Assembly (NCBI GenBank): GCA_037176705.1
Contig: CM073891.1
Coordinates: forward strand, 50,656,571-50,720,570
Origin: Molossus alvarezi
Taxonomy: Eukaryota; Chordata; Mammalia; Chiroptera; Molossidae
DNA length: 64,000 nucleotides
Direction of reading: 5' to 3'
The notes beneath the pieces were generated by a model. That model saw only the letters and a program-made list of their open reading frames with translations, did not search any database and had not been told where the DNA came from. A program made the position numbers and the translations under genes. Shown here in pieces: positions 45,111 through 57,479 of the stretch (position 1 is the stretch's first letter; every line of letters starts with the position of its first letter).

Positions 45111-45351
45111 TATTAGTCTTTTTGTGACTGGATTATTTCATTTAGCATAATGTCCTCAAGGTTACCTACATTGCAGCATGTGACAGAATTTCCTTCTTTT
45201 TTTAAGGCTGAATAATTTTGCATTGTACATACATACCACATTTTGCCCATTATGCATTGATGGACAGTTAGATTGTTTCCACTTCTTGGTTATTATGAAT
45301 AATGGTGCAAGAAACATGGGTATGCAAATGTTGTCAAGATCCTGGTTTTTA

Positions 45352-45843
45352 TCCATAGGAGATACATTTCAAGATACCCAGTGAATGCCTTAAACTGCAG
45401 ATAGTAGTGAACCTTATATGTACTATGGTTTTTTTTCCTATACATACATACATTTTTACTTCAAGAAAGTACTTTACGGTTTCTCTTGAACATATCCAAA
45501 ATGTTAGCATTACTGCTCTTGCACCGGGCCACTATTATGTAAAATAAAGGTCACTTGAACACAAGCACTGCAATACTTTGACAAGTGATCTGATAACTGA
45601 CAGCTACTAAAAGACAAATGGGTGGGTAGTATACACAGTGTGGATACCATGGATGATTTACATCTGGGTGGGGGATATGGAGCAGGATGGCACAGGATTA
45701 CATAATGCTTCTCTGAATGGCATGCAATTTAATACTTATGAAATGCTTATTTCTGGAATTTTCCATTTACCATTTTGGGACCACAGTTAACCCTGGGTAA
45801 CTAAAACAGTGGAAAGTGAAACCACAATAAGGTGGTACTACTG
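45352..45843. mobile_element. Tigger-like DNA transposon fragment
   Basis: CATAGGAGATACATTTCAAG, GTGAATGCCTTAAACTGCAG, TATGTACTATGGTTTTTTTT and CAGTTAACCCTGGGTAACTA end with GTGAAACCACAATAAGGTGG and TACTACTG. This is the order of a common Tigger-family repeat. It sits inside the antisense LINE-1. The left inverted terminus is missing. Confidence 0.75.
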
Positions 45844-46300
45844 CATATCTGAAAATGAGCTTGCTGGATCATGTGGAATTTATATTTTAAATTTTTAAAT
45901 AAAAATTGCATACTGTTTTCCTAAGCAGTTGGATCATTTTACATCCCCCCAACAGAGTACAAGATCCACATCGATCCTTGTTATTTTGTGATTTTTTTGC
46001 ATACTAGCCAGTTTAATAGGTAAGTGCTATGTCACTGTAGTTTTGATTTGTATCTCTTTTATGAACAGCGATGTTAAGCATCCCTTCATATGTTTTATAA
46101 CTATTTATATATCTTCTTTGAAGGAATGGGTATTCAAGTCCTTTGCTTATTTTTCATTGGGTTTTTTAAAATTGTTGTTATTGAGATGTAGGAGTTCCTT
46201 ATATATTCTAATAGTAATCCCTTTCAGGTATATGATTTGCAGTTGTTTTCTGCCATTCTAAAGGTTGCCTTATCATTTTGTTGTTTCCTTTGACGCACAG

Positions 46301-46503
46301 TTTTTTGGTTTTTTTTTATCCTCATCGGAGGACATTTTTGCATTTATCTTCAGACAGAGAGGGAGGGGGAGGGGGGAAAGAGAAACATCGATGTGAGACT
46401 GGGGAAAAACTGCAACCTAGGTACGTGCCCTTAGCGGGAACTGAACTCAGGTCTCTTTGGTCCGCAGGCCGATGCTCTAACCACTGAGCCAAACTGGCTA
46501 GGG
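46301..46503 (-). mobile_element. Ves SINE, A type, internally deleted
   Basis: TCCTCATCGGAGGA (46319-46332), a GA/GGGGA body and AACATCGATGTGAG pass straight into ACTGGGGAAAAACTGCAACC. The GTGGCTGCCACCCG block of other copies is missing. The head is complete (GAGCCAAACTGGCTAGGG). Duplications TGACGCACAG (46291-46300) and TGATGCACAG (46504-46513). Confidence 0.95.
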
Positions 46504-46566
46504 TGATGCACAGAAGTTTTAAAGTTTGATATAGTTCCAAAAACTCATATATTTTTACCTAAGTCA

Positions 46567-46592
46567 TCTACCTATCTATCTATCTATCTATC

Positions 46593-46642
<50 letters not shown>

Positions 46643-46651
46643 TATCTATCT
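46567..46651. repeat. (ATCT)n microsatellite
   Basis: About 20 ATCT units with one ATC phase slip and a TTTATCT interruption. Long enough to be highly variable. Confidence 0.97.
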
Positions 46652-47163
46652 ACCCATGTATCTGCCCAAACTCTTGTGAATATGGGCAGCCAAATTTCAT
46701 GAAAACCAAGGATACACACAGAATTTTTGGATCACTTAACCTTTAAAAAAATAATTTAAAGGGAAAAGAAATACCCTTAGTCACTCTCAGTTCTCATAGT
46801 CTGAGCATCTCACCAAGCTGTTTTTGATTTTTATGTTTAAAGAAGCATGGATTTATTTTTCATACAACACAGCCTCTAAATACAAGCCAATCACTTCTTG
46901 TGTGCTGAAGTGAAGAATCAGCAACTTAATCCAATGCAGAAGGAAAACGTTCAATGTTATATATTATTGAGAGAATGAATGTCAGTCCCTATGTAGCACA
47001 TAAATGCTGTAGCACATTTTATGTGTTACTTCAGTGACTTTCCAGGATAATATTGACAGTATGCAATTTAACTTTAAATATATTGACTTTAGAATTTAGG
47101 ACCTGTGTGAGATTCCACTCCACTGTATTTTGTTTACAGCTGTTCAATAAAATGTGGTCCTTT
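46652..47163. other. Unique non-coding DNA
   Basis: No feature recognised. Confidence 0.5.
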
Positions 47164-47411
47164 GCCCTGGTCGGTTTGGCTCAGCAATCAGAGCGTCAGC
47201 CTGTGTACCAAAGAGTCTCAGTTCGATTCCAGCCAAGGGCACATAGTTTGGTTGCAGTTCAGTCCCGACCCCTCTGGGGCCATGTGGGTGGCAACCAATC
47301 AATGTGTCTGTTTCCCGTGGATGTTTCCCTCTCTCTCTCTCCCTCCCGCTCTGTCTGAACAAAAAATGCAAAAATGTCCTCGGGTGAGGATTAAAAAAAA
47401 AAAAAAAAAAA
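47164..47411 (+). mobile_element. Ves SINE, A type
   Basis: GCCCTGGTCGGTTTGGCTCA, GGTTGCAGTTCAGTCCCGAC, the body and TCCTCGGGTGAGGA (47377-47390) are followed by a run of about 20 A that leads directly into LINE-1 sequence. Confidence 0.96.
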
Positions 47412-47412
47412 A

Positions 47413-47830
47413 GCTGTGGTACATGTACACAATGGAATACTATGCAGCTGTAAGAAAGATCTCTTATCCTTTGAGATGGTATGGAAGGACCTGGAGAGTA
47501 TTATGCTAAGCGAAACAAGCCAAGCAGAGAAAGACAAATTATCACATGATCTCACTTATTTGTGGAATGTAATGAACTAAACAAACTGATGAACAAAATT
47601 CACCCAGAGACATAGAGGTGGGGTACAGAATAAGCCTCAGAGGGGGAGGAGTTGGGGAGAGGAGAGATAAACCACAGAACTTACATGTATGTATGCATGA
47701 CTAATGAACATAGACAACAAAGCTGGGGATGATGGGGCAGGGGAGAAGGGGAGGAGGGTGTCAATAGGGGAAAAATGAGAAACATCTGTAACAAAAACAA
47801 ATTAATAAAAATAAATAAATAAATATTTAT
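47413..47830 (+). mobile_element. LINE-1 3' end with ORF2 C-terminus
   Basis: The start encodes LWYMYTMEYYAAVRKIS, the hallmark of the LINE-1 ORF2p C-terminal region, in frame for about 35 codons before decay. TTATCACATGATCTCACTTA and TTTGTGGAATGTAATGAACT follow, then a G-rich 3' UTR and the end AACATCTGTAACAAAAACAA with (AAAT)n tail. 5'-truncated and inactive. Confidence 0.92.
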
Positions 47831-48927
47831 AGGTTTCCAATAAAAAAAGAAAATGTGCATACAAATAGAATGTAAGTGGTATAAAAGAGATATCAAATAT
47901 GAATTCAATAGTTTAAAAAATTATTTCTTGATTGAGATGGAAGGGGAATAAAGTAGAATCAATGAAAATTTCATAGTAAGGATGTCATTTAATCTGGAAT
48001 TAGAGAGTGGATGATATTTCAAGAGACACATAAGACATGGCATGAGAAAAGAGGTGATGTCATAGTTTCGTATGAGTAAGATAAGCATGATCTAAGCAGC
48101 AAAGTTCGATTACAGCTCAATCATACCACCTTAAGGCACTTAAACTATAATCTGACATTACTTATGGTGGAGAGGATGACAACAGCGGCAATCTAGGAAG
48201 CTGATAATGAGAGAAACACATTATTGGGAAAATCATGCCTTACAGTGGTTTCATTACTTGTGACTTTTCAACAACTTGATGCATATGCATATCAATTTTT
48301 AAAAATTCACAACATTTAAGTTCACATCAGGTCACCCCCCTTAAACAAATGAAGAGCATCAACCAATTTTGATCCCTCTCATATACAATAGGAACAAGTG
48401 TGTAGTGTACGAAACAAAGGACATATGGTCTCCATAATATAAAATTATATAAGTATACAACTGAGCATGTTACATCCTTCAGTAGTTTTTTTAATCAACT
48501 GAAGAATGTGCCAAAAAGATGGTTAACATGAGCAGGTTTAATAACTGTATCTAATTTGTTTAGAATGAGGTTGCTTTCATTTTTACTATTTCATACACAT
48601 ACATACTCATACATATATACACACACACATAATACTTAATGTCATTTTTAGTTTTGATTAATCAATATATTTTTCTATCAGACCTTGATGTTACTAAATA
48701 CAGTGTCTCTGACTTAGATAAAGGTTTTTTAATGCTATATCCTATGTTGGTTAGGGCTTATAATTAAATAACAGGAATATGAGTTAGGAAAATATTAAAA
48801 ATTTTAGGAAAAAGATCATGAAGTTTTGAATCAAGGTGCTGGCAGTGGGAATGGAAATAAGAAAAATTTTAAGAAAATTTGCTGAACTAACTGGAAATAG
48901 CACAGGAAAATGATTAATAATAGTAGT
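47831..48927. other. Unique non-coding DNA
   Basis: Nothing assignable. A CA/TA-rich patch lies at 48590-48632. Confidence 0.45.
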
Positions 48928-49150
48928 AACATTTATGTAGGGATAACTAAGGTCCACATACTATTCTAAATTGTGAACCCATATTGACTTATTTAATCCC
49001 CACAGGAACTTATTAAATATTCTTATTACCCCATTTTATAGATGTGGAAACTAAAATATAGAGATATAATAAGATGTCCAAAGCTAATAGCCAATAAATG
49101 ACAGAGTCAGGATGAAAACCTATCTCGAGCCTAAACCACATACTTTATAT
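48928..49150 (-). mobile_element. MIR fossil
   Basis: The plus strand reads CTTATTTAATCCCCACAGGA, CCCATTTTATAGATGTGGAA and TAATAGCCAATAAATGACAG, the reverse complement of MIR. Confidence 0.85.
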
Positions 49151-50690
49151 TGCATTAGTGATGACTGCTGTATAAAATTCAGATTACTAGTTGGATGGTG
49201 ATAATAGAAACAAAGAAACGAGGTTAAAAAGTTCAGTAAAGAATATAAAACTTTTTAAATCCCTTTTTTATTTTACACATTTTGTGTTTCAAGGCCAGGA
49301 AGATATAAAAGTAGGTAAGAAAACATGATTTAGAGGTTTTGTATTAGAGAGTATAACAGACTATGGCCAAAGCAACTCATCCTACCATTGTCTGAATAAT
49401 AGCTTATAGGTGTGGCAAATATGAGTATTTACCAAATTTGTCAAAAGATGGCTGAATGATTTTCTAAAACCATCAAAAAATGAATGGGTCCTAGACAAGT
49501 ATCTACCAGCAAGGGTGGCTAGTGAACCAGCAGTATTTGTTAGACACAGGTGACAAAAACCTATATGGGGACAATAGAACTCAAGCCAGATTAGGCATCA
49601 CTGTGTAAGAAACTACATCAAAGCATCAGCATAGGTTGAACATTTTTGTTTGAAATGCCTATCTGGAGATCTAGGCTGGATACGTGTACAAGGGAAACCA
49701 AGAGTCTCCGGAAATATGAAGGAAGTCAAGGGTGGAGATGTTCTAATGGAGACACAAGTCATTTCAGCAAGTATAAAAAAGCTAGAATGATAAGAGGTTG
49801 AGTTGTTACAAATATTCACATTTATATGATATAATTTTCTATGAAGCTGATATTCTTGTTGGAGATCCATTTGTTTACATTTTAGTAGGAATATGATAAT
49901 GTTCCCCCTGAAATTCCCTAGATTTGTTTTTAGGATACCCCAGAAATAATCTCAGTAAGAGTTATAAGCACTCAAGATCTACCTACAAAGAGATACAATC
50001 AAAAGACCAATACACATAAGAAGGGAGAGTGTATTTTTACATAAATTCACCATTAAAAAAAATACATATGAAACTTGGGGAATTATTATTACAGGAAGGA
50101 TGGGATTTCCCTCTGCAGGAAAATATCCACAATTGAAAGATGTAATGCAATAAATAAATACACGATTAAGATAAAAATAAGACTGCACATCTGCTTCCTG
50201 ATAGAATGATGATAAATAGTTTGGGAAATGTTTCTTTTGGTTTCTATTATTAAAAGTGATCACATCAAGAAGGAATTATATTGTATAAAAAGTTATCTCT
50301 TTTTTGTTCACGCCCAGATGATAAATGGAAAGTGGCAACATTTTAGATAACTCTATACGCCTACAAACAAAGAACTATAAACAACAACCCAAAAGCTGTA
50401 TTGTATACTGTTATCATGAATGTTTTTGATGTGAATATTTATTTTGGATTGAAGTCCACACTATAGTTGAATGATCTGACAGTGTTTTAAACAGAGTTGT
50501 TAAAAATAAAAATTAAAAAACATGGAAAAGAACCCATCTCTGCTCACATAAGCTAACATGAAAGAGACAGCAAATAAAATATTTCACAGTTTCCAGGTTG
50601 CCTGGAAAAATCTTCCTAAATGTCTCAAACCAGTGACAGCATTGCACAGGACACTTCACAGACACATTCTTTCTAGTCAAGAATCACTCA
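49151..50690. other. Unique non-coding DNA
   Basis: No repeat or gene recognised. Frames of 85 and 94 codons on minus have no family signature. Confidence 0.45.
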
Positions 50691-50691
50691 T

Positions 50692-50870
50692 TCATTTAAT
50701 ACTTATTATTGAGCACCTACTATGTAATTATTAGCACCAGAGTGATAGCATGGTGATCATGATAGACATATTCTAGCCTTCATAAAGCTTACATTATAAC
50801 GAGGGTTCAGACTAGAAAACAGGCGATTTCAAGGGATGAGTGTTATAATTGGTTATGCTCCTAGTTAAAA
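50692..50870 (-). mobile_element. L2 fossil
   Basis: The plus strand reads TTTAATACTTATTATTGAGC, ACCTACTATGTAATTATTAG and TTCATAAAGCTTACATTATA, the complement of the L2 3' end and adjacent region. Confidence 0.82.
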
Positions 50871-53261
50871 TCCCCAGAGTCAAAGGAATTCTCTTTTGTT
50901 CCTCTTGCTTTGCCCCCGTTTTCTTGCACTCTCTGTGCTCACTCCCTAGCCATGTTGGTTATCAGACTGAATTCTAGACTGCAATAAAAAATAAAAATCA
51001 TCTTTGAGCAAAAAGAAACCACAGCCTGGGAGACATAAATTCAGGTAGCAACCTAAACTGTATTCCATGGAGACAAAGGGGATGCCTTCTTTCATAGCAA
51101 TAGCAAAAGTTCCTGCCCAGGTTATCAATAGGTCTGTTTAATGCAAATGAAGTATCCAAATTGTGCAATTCTGATTGGATAGGGAAGGTCTCAGTCCATT
51201 GATAGAAAGAAGAAACCAGGTCTTCCCTGCGGTGTTGACCCAGACAGCATCAACAAGTAGGCACAGTGAGGGAAGCTGAGCCCTCAGTCTGGGGTCCTGC
51301 CTGGTACATAGAGTATGTGAGGGGCTCCTGTCAGCAAATGGCCACTAGACTTTTTTATTTATAAAATTTGGGACCTTGGTTGACCACAGCAAGTTCATCT
51401 CAGCAGACAAATTCTTTCTCTGGGATCACATCAAATGAATCTTTCTTGTTGGGGTTCGCATCAGTAAGAAGTAGGATGTCTGTCCTTCCAGGAGTAGAGA
51501 GACTTCAGTTACAATCTCAGCTTTATGTTTCCTCAGTCATGTGCCTCCCAAGACACTACAAGTAGTGTCTCACAGACATGGATTATGCAGTACTCAAGCG
51601 TAGGGCCATTCTTGTCCAAACAGTCAGCACCCATCTTAGAATATGAAAGGAAGGAAGGAAGGAAGGAAGTAAAGGAGAGAAAGAAAGAGCAGAGAGGGTC
51701 AAAGAAGGAGAGGAGAGATAATTCACATTACTTCATCCTCAACTGTCTCTGTAAAATAAAGTAAAAATTGGACTAAACATTCTCTGTTTTTTTTTTTTAA
51801 TTCTGAAATATTATGACTCTATGAGAAACTAGATAAAATGATTTTACTATTCATTAGTTCTTAATTGAAGTACTTCAAAACAGATATCCTGAGACTAACA
51901 CTTTTATCAGGCTTACATCTTGATTATTTCCACGGTTGGAACTAAACAAAACAAAGAAAGAAACAAACAAAAACTTTACTGGTTCTGTTCAAGTTTTAAT
52001 AATATGCACCATGTTGGAGAAATTCCAAAATTCTGTATTAGAGATGCACAAATTCAATACATTTCAACTGTTAAGTTGAAGTTTAGGAATACTATTTTCT
52101 GAACACTAACAGGTTCTCTGCTACTTTCATAACATATTTTTTTTGTTCTTAACAATGTTTTGAATGAAGATAAGCTAAAGTCAAAATGATCTTATAATAA
52201 GGAGGAAAAATAGAGTACTTGGACCATTTTCCTAGCTTATTAACTTAATGATAACAGAACGCTGTGAAAAGCTCATCCTAGCATGGTGACATTTTTTTCA
52301 TTAAATAATTACTGCTATCTATGAGACTTACTTTAGATGTGTTTGATTGAGAGAGGAATAATTATTCCAAGATTTTCTGATTCTGAAAAAGAGAAGCTGA
52401 AATTATCTAGTTCATTGTTTATTTAATAAATTATTTTGTTAATTTCTTATTAACAAAAGACTACTATTGCTATCATAGGAGTCAAGGAGAATGAATTCAA
52501 GATGTGGACAAATGTCCGTGCCTTAATGAGCTGATAGTTTGTTCTATCTATATCTATATCTATAATATTTTTAAATTAAAATGATTTATTATACAATGTG
52601 AATGTGACAGTGAAAATGAGTTACTGAACTTATTTATGTTTTGTGAGTTGTTTTCCTGATGAAGGTGAGATTTGAATTAGCTTTTGAAAAATGGACAAGA
52701 TACCAAGAGATTAAAAAAAAAAAGGTAAGGAACTCTATTCAGGGTGAACAGCAGGAGTAACACAAATGGTAAACATATATGACAACAAAATAAGGCTTCA
52801 CGATTTTATTTCACAAACTAAATATTTAGTTGACTGTCACTGGCTTCTCCCTGATATCTGCCTGAAAGTTGCCATTTATACCAACTCTCCATCCTCTGTA
52901 CCTAAAGATTATTTTAGTAACCTGAAATACTCAACTTCCTTTAGCAGGAAAAAATTAATGAGGTAGTCTATATCCTGCTGGAATCAATCTGTCCTCAGAC
53001 CTGATATGTGGGAAGATATTACTTGTTTCGTTGTGAATTCTAGGGAAAAAAGCACATTCCATTCTAAAAGTATAACATCAATGAGAAAGTTTGAAGGTAA
53101 ACATATCTAGGTTCTGAGAGGAACATTAAACAGTTCTAACTCAGGTTAAGTGCAAAGTTTCCAGAATAATAATGTTTTGAGTATATAATGAGGCAAAATC
53201 ATGAAATTAATAGTAAAAGCCTGATGTAATAAATAGCCTTGTATTGCTCTGGTACCCTTGT
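50871..53261. other. Unique non-coding DNA
   Basis: Contains a (GGAA)n tract at 51646-51669 and T or A runs near 51788 and 52712. 51200-51640 is GC-richer without recognisable family. No gene supported. Confidence 0.4.
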
Positions 53262-53399
53262 ATTCCATTCTCATCGCCACTGTGTTAGTCTAGCCCTTAT
53301 TACATCTATGAAGAATCTCTTAATTGATCTCCTTAAAAACTAGTGCGAGGTTTGTCCATGTACAACTTGAGTTGTTTTACATTCAAAAACTTTTAATGG
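53262..53399 (+). mobile_element. L2 fossil, left part
   Basis: CTCATCGCCACTGTGTTAGT, CTAGCCCTTATTACATCTAT and TTAATTGATCTCCTT resemble an L2 internal block. It is continued after the SINE at 53640-53725 (GGTTCCCAATTTCCTATGGA, ATAATCCAAAGTCTGTGACC). Confidence 0.65.
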
Positions 53400-53630
53400 G
53401 CCCTGGCCAGGTGGCTCAGTTGATTGGAACATCATCCTGTGCACCAAAGGACTGTGGGTTTGATTCCTGGTTAGGGCACATACCTAGGTTGTGGTTCAAT
53501 TCCTGGTCGGGGGCGTATGGGAGACAACCAATCGATGTTTCTCTCAAATTGATGTCTCTCCCCCTCCCCTCTCCCTCTAAGAATCAATAAAAACATATCT
53601 TCAGGTAAGGATTAAAATCAAAAACAAAAA
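53400..53630 (+). mobile_element. Ves SINE, C type
   Basis: GCCCTGGCCAGGTGGCTCAG, GGGCACATACCTAGGTTGTG, AACCAATCGATGTTTCTC and AATCAATAAAAACATATCTT are in order. Duplications AAAACTTTTAATGG (53386-53399) and AACACTTTTAATGG (53631-53644). It splits an L2 fossil. Confidence 0.96.
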
Positions 53631-53794
53631 AACACTTTTAATGGTTCCCAATTTCCTATGGAATATAATCCAAAGTCTGTGACCTGACATTTCAATGCTT
53701 TCACAACCAGTACAACATACTTAATGTATATTGGTAAGAATAAATCAAACTATTAGTGTTGATTTATAAAATAACAATGGTATAAGCACTTTCA

Positions 53795-53950
53795 CATTTT
53801 CTCATTTAATACTCACATGTGTTTTGTATACAAAGCTATCATTTACTCCACTTCAATATATGAGTATAACAAAGCTCATAGAGTTAAATAACTTACCAAA
53901 TTTTCTCAAATGATAACTTTTTACTTCAAAGTGCACTCCCTTTCCACCAC
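53795..53950 (-). mobile_element. MIR fossil, decayed
   Basis: The plus strand TCTCATTTAATACTCACATG, AAGCTCATAGAGTTAAATAA and CTTACCAAATTTTC matches the reverse complement of the MIR core weakly. Confidence 0.6.
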
Positions 53951-53992
53951 ATCAGAGTGTAAACGCGTGTGTGCAAAATCACCACCACATAA

Positions 53993-54480
53993 TGGGACCC
54001 TAATAATGAAGGAGCTCGGAGCAGGCCTACCCAAGATGCACTACTTTGGCATGTGGATTATTTTGAGCTGAAGTAATAGAAATCCTGGGAGCTCAAGAGA
54101 AATTCTTATCTCTCCCTTAAAAAATTTAAATCAGGGTCCTTGCTTATAATAAGAGTTATTACCAGAAACAGCTTCTTACAATCTATCCATATGGCTGGGC
54201 AAACTTCTAATTACTGAACATCCACTCTTTTTATCATCCTGTGAATTCCCCTCCTCCTCTATGAAGCCATAAGCTCTTATCTCATTTCTTGGCTCAGGAT
54301 GCCATATATACTTAATTTTACCTTTCTGTCTCTGAACCGCTCATGTATGTGAGGTTTCCATATGCCCGTATGTAATTAGATTTGGTTATTTTCTCCGGTT
54401 AATCTGTCTCATGTTGGTTTAATTATTAGACCAGTCGAAAGAACCTAGAAGGGTAGAATAAAATGTCTTCCTTCCCCACA
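53993..54480 (+). mobile_element. ERVL-like LTR (tentative)
   Basis: AAGGAGCTCGGAGCAGGCCT, TTATTTTGAGCTGAAGTAAT, AAGAGTTATTACCAGAAACA, GGATGCCATATATACTTAAT and TTAATCTGTCTCATGTTGGT end with AAGAACCTAGAAGGGTAGAA, AATAAAATG and CCCCACA. The order resembles an old mammalian ERVL-type LTR. Target duplication not found, so the ends are approximate. Confidence 0.6.
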
Positions 54481-55073
54481 ATTAGAACTTAAACTGCTTG
54501 TTGAGTGGGTGATAAATTGCCTTAGACAACTAGAAAAAGAAAAAGAAAAAAACACTGGCAGAGTGATCAAGTCCAGGAGAGAGGGTAAGGTTAATAATTT
54601 ATGTATCTTTCTCAATTAAATAAGAACCAACAATAGGAAGGTGAATGATCAGTGAAGAAAGTCTGTAGAGGGAAAACAGAATTGTGGGCAAGATGCAGTA
54701 AGTGGAAAGAAGAGAAAGGGGAAGGTGTGATACTAGACAAGGAGCAGTCAGATACAACCCAGAAATTATAGGGGCACAAAAATAACCACCTGCATGACTG
54801 CCCCAATACCTTTCCACTTTTCCTACCTGTCTTCAGTCATGGGCTAGGGACCTAGAACAAGAATTGTTACCTTGACCAAGAATTGTTACAGGGTTACTGA
54901 CCCTGTAACCACCTTGAAAATCGAGTACTAGTCTGGCTGGTCCCATGATGACACCTAAAGGTACTCAATTGAAAAAGCCCCAGCAAAACAGTTAGAAAAA
55001 TAATATAAATTATGTCCTTTTTAAAAAATCCCATCAAGAGAGGTCAGTATGTATAAATATTTACTCACTAAAT
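54481..55073. other. Unique non-coding DNA
   Basis: Two overlapping minus frames (54599-54817) carry no signature. 54862-54903 contains two short repeated phrases (AAGAATTGTTAC twice). Confidence 0.45.
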
Positions 55074-55088
55074 AAAAAAAACTGATAG

Positions 55089-55200
55089 GCCCTGGCCAGT
55101 TTCGCTCAGTGGTTGAGCGTCGGCCTGCGGACCAGAGAGTCCTGGGTTCGGTTCCTGCTAGGAGCCTGTATCACAAAAACAAAACAAAACAAAAAAAAAA
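55089..55200 (+). mobile_element. Head-only Ves SINE
   Basis: The tRNA-like head GCCCTGGCCAGTTTCGCTCA runs about 83 bp to GGAGCCTGTATC and passes directly into a (CAAAA)n tail. There is no body and no 3' hairpin. Flanks AAAAAAACTGATAGG and AAAAAAACCTGTTAGG form an imperfect target duplication. Same architecture as the copy at 14546. Confidence 0.92.
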
Positions 55201-55210
55201 ACCTGTTAGG

Positions 55211-56899
55211 AACAAGAGTGAATTTATGAAAATAAAACTAACTAACTAAATTGACTCTTGTTTTCTTCTATTGATTTGCTCTAAGAAAATTATCCTTAAG
55301 AAAAATGAAATATTATATACCTATTTACATCTATTTATTTGCAACCATAAGAAAACATTTAATATTCCTAGGATTAATATTGTAGAGTGATAGGCTCTAT
55401 GACAATTTAGAAAAAAAATTTCAAGTAGATCTTATTTATTTATCTCTAACACATTTCACTTTCTATGAAATAGAAATAGGGTTTTGTAAATTGTTATTAA
55501 TATAATATTGGTATAAGATATATAAGAAATGTATAAATTATGACTAATAAAAAGTATATTGGTGAATATTCACATGCAAAAGTAACAATTATGGGAATAC
55601 ACTAATCTGAAACAATACCAAGAAAGACTTTAGGAAAGTATTTTCCCATTAAATAACTAGAACAGTATTCAGTTTCACTTCCACATGCTAAGAAACTAAA
55701 GTGACCTTTAAGCTCAATTTCTGGAAAATATCATTGATTAACATAGTTGCTGTCTTTATTAGTTATAGTGCAGAGAACTACCAAGCAGATGAGGCAGCAT
55801 GGAACAAAGATGCTCTTTACATATTAGATTGCTCACACCTCGAAGCAGGAGTTACTCATTTATCTCTGGGCTCTCCTTAAATTTCCTCCTTGAGAGATGA
55901 GGGCTTCACTTCCTTCAGCCGACTTGATTCCACAAGTTCTGTACTGCAGGTTGCTGCAAGGTCTCCTGAAGTCCCAAGTTTAGGGAGTAAGGAGTCTTGG
56001 CTCTCTTAGCAGCTAAAGAGCTTTAGTAGGAAAAGTTCAATGCTGGTATATCATCTAGAAAAAGTCTAGTCCTTGGGCATGACACTGTACTACAGGAGAA
56101 TGTTTCTGGGCGTATTTCCAGATCCTCAAGTAGTAGAATTAGATGACTCGTTCCCCTACATTTTCTTGTACAGGGGACAAAAAGAAAATATTCTGAAACC
56201 AAAGAATAGAGCATTAAATGAGAAGTGCCAAGAACAATACTTGGTTAGGAGAATGACAGAGACAATACTGTGACGAAACAGTAGAAATAACCTGTGGACA
56301 GGAGGACCGAAATGGCAGCATGCCCATGTTGGAGGGCTAAAACATATCTATGCATTAGGTTAAAACAAATGTGTGTAGAGGGGAGGCCGCTGAACAACTC
56401 TGGACTGCTCATCTGGGGACGGAGCACTCAGCAAGGATTCATGCAGTGCTGCAAATCCAGCAGTAGAGAGCTACGGAACAGTGGGACGCGAAGAAATAAG
56501 GCTGGAAATTCAGATGTGGCACCTGAGAATTGTATTACTTGATGTTTAGCCTCTATTACTAGCTGCTGCTTCTGTGATAACTAGCAATGAAGGGTTGGTT
56601 CCTTTACCCTGGATTCTCCCTCACATCCTTGGTTGGTTGCAGTGTTCCCCAAATTCTGCCTCATTAAACACACTTGTGTGCAAAAGAAGGTGGTGGTAAC
56701 AGTCAGTCGTAAAACGGCCATCTCTTATCCAGGAATATAATTGAGAGAGGTCACCAGAAGACTGCTCTTTGCATGAGGTGAACAGAACTTGGCATATAAA
56801 AAACAAGAAGGCTAAAGAGCAGTGCATAGATGGCATGAGCATCTGATCTACATGCAATAAGCATAACTGTGTAAGGATAAAGAAAAGAGGACACTCACA
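55211..56899. other. Unique non-coding DNA
   Basis: No recognised repeat or gene. The opposed frames at 56023-56542 show no family signature. Confidence 0.45.
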
Positions 56900-57130
56900 G
56901 ATACTGTCACGGGCCATATGGTGTTTGAGTTTCCTAACTTAACCCATGTATTACTCACAATAACCCTATGAGAACAGGAGTTTCATTATCCAATATCCCC
57001 CATTATCCAATGGGAAACAGATATAGAAAGGTCAAGTAATTTGTCTGAATCATACAGCTAAGAGGTGACAGAGGCAGGATCTGACCTAGGCTGTCTGTCT
57101 GCTTTCAGTCTTTAGCACTGTAACACGTTC
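56900..57130 (-). mobile_element. MIR fossil
   Basis: The plus strand TTACTCACAATAACCCTATG, AGGTCAAGTAATTTGTCTGA, ATACAGCTAAGAGGTGACAG and AGGCAGGATCTGACCTAGGC is the complement of MIR. Confidence 0.88.
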
Positions 57131-57479
57131 CCTCCCACACTTTAAGGCCCCAGTTCAAATTACATTAATCAAAGACTCTGAGACTTTCAGATACCAAAGT
57201 GACCTCCTTATAGAGTATTGATCCATAAGGACTAATCTGCAGGTGTGGTAATGGTGTGGTAAAATATATGAGACCTTAGAGAAAAGTTGGGGTTGGAGAT
57301 AATACTCTGGGCATCATCTCCACATAGATACAAGCAGAGTTGGAAAGAAGATGATATAGTTAAAGGAAAGGCCAAGACTATGAATAGAACATTGTGTTTA
57401 TTAGATTTAATATCACAAAGAGATTAACTTGACTCATGATGATAGTGAATTGTTTTATAATTATCTATTTCAAGATAAC

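Larger units (their letters stand above)
44020..46560 (-). mobile_element. Old LINE-1, antisense, interrupted
   Basis: The plus strand reads as the complement of LINE-1 3' UTR and ORF2 C-terminal sequence: GTGTACAGCTCAGTATTGTT, TCCTCAAGGTTACCTACATT, AAGGCTGAATAATTTTGCAT, ATTTTGCCCATTATGCATTG, CTTGCTGGATCATGTGGAAT and TCTTTGAAGGAATGGGTATT. LINE-1 parts are 44020-44261, 45111-45351, 45844-46300 and 46504-46560. Two pogo-like DNA elements and one Ves SINE account for the gaps. ORF2 is decayed. Confidence 0.85.
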
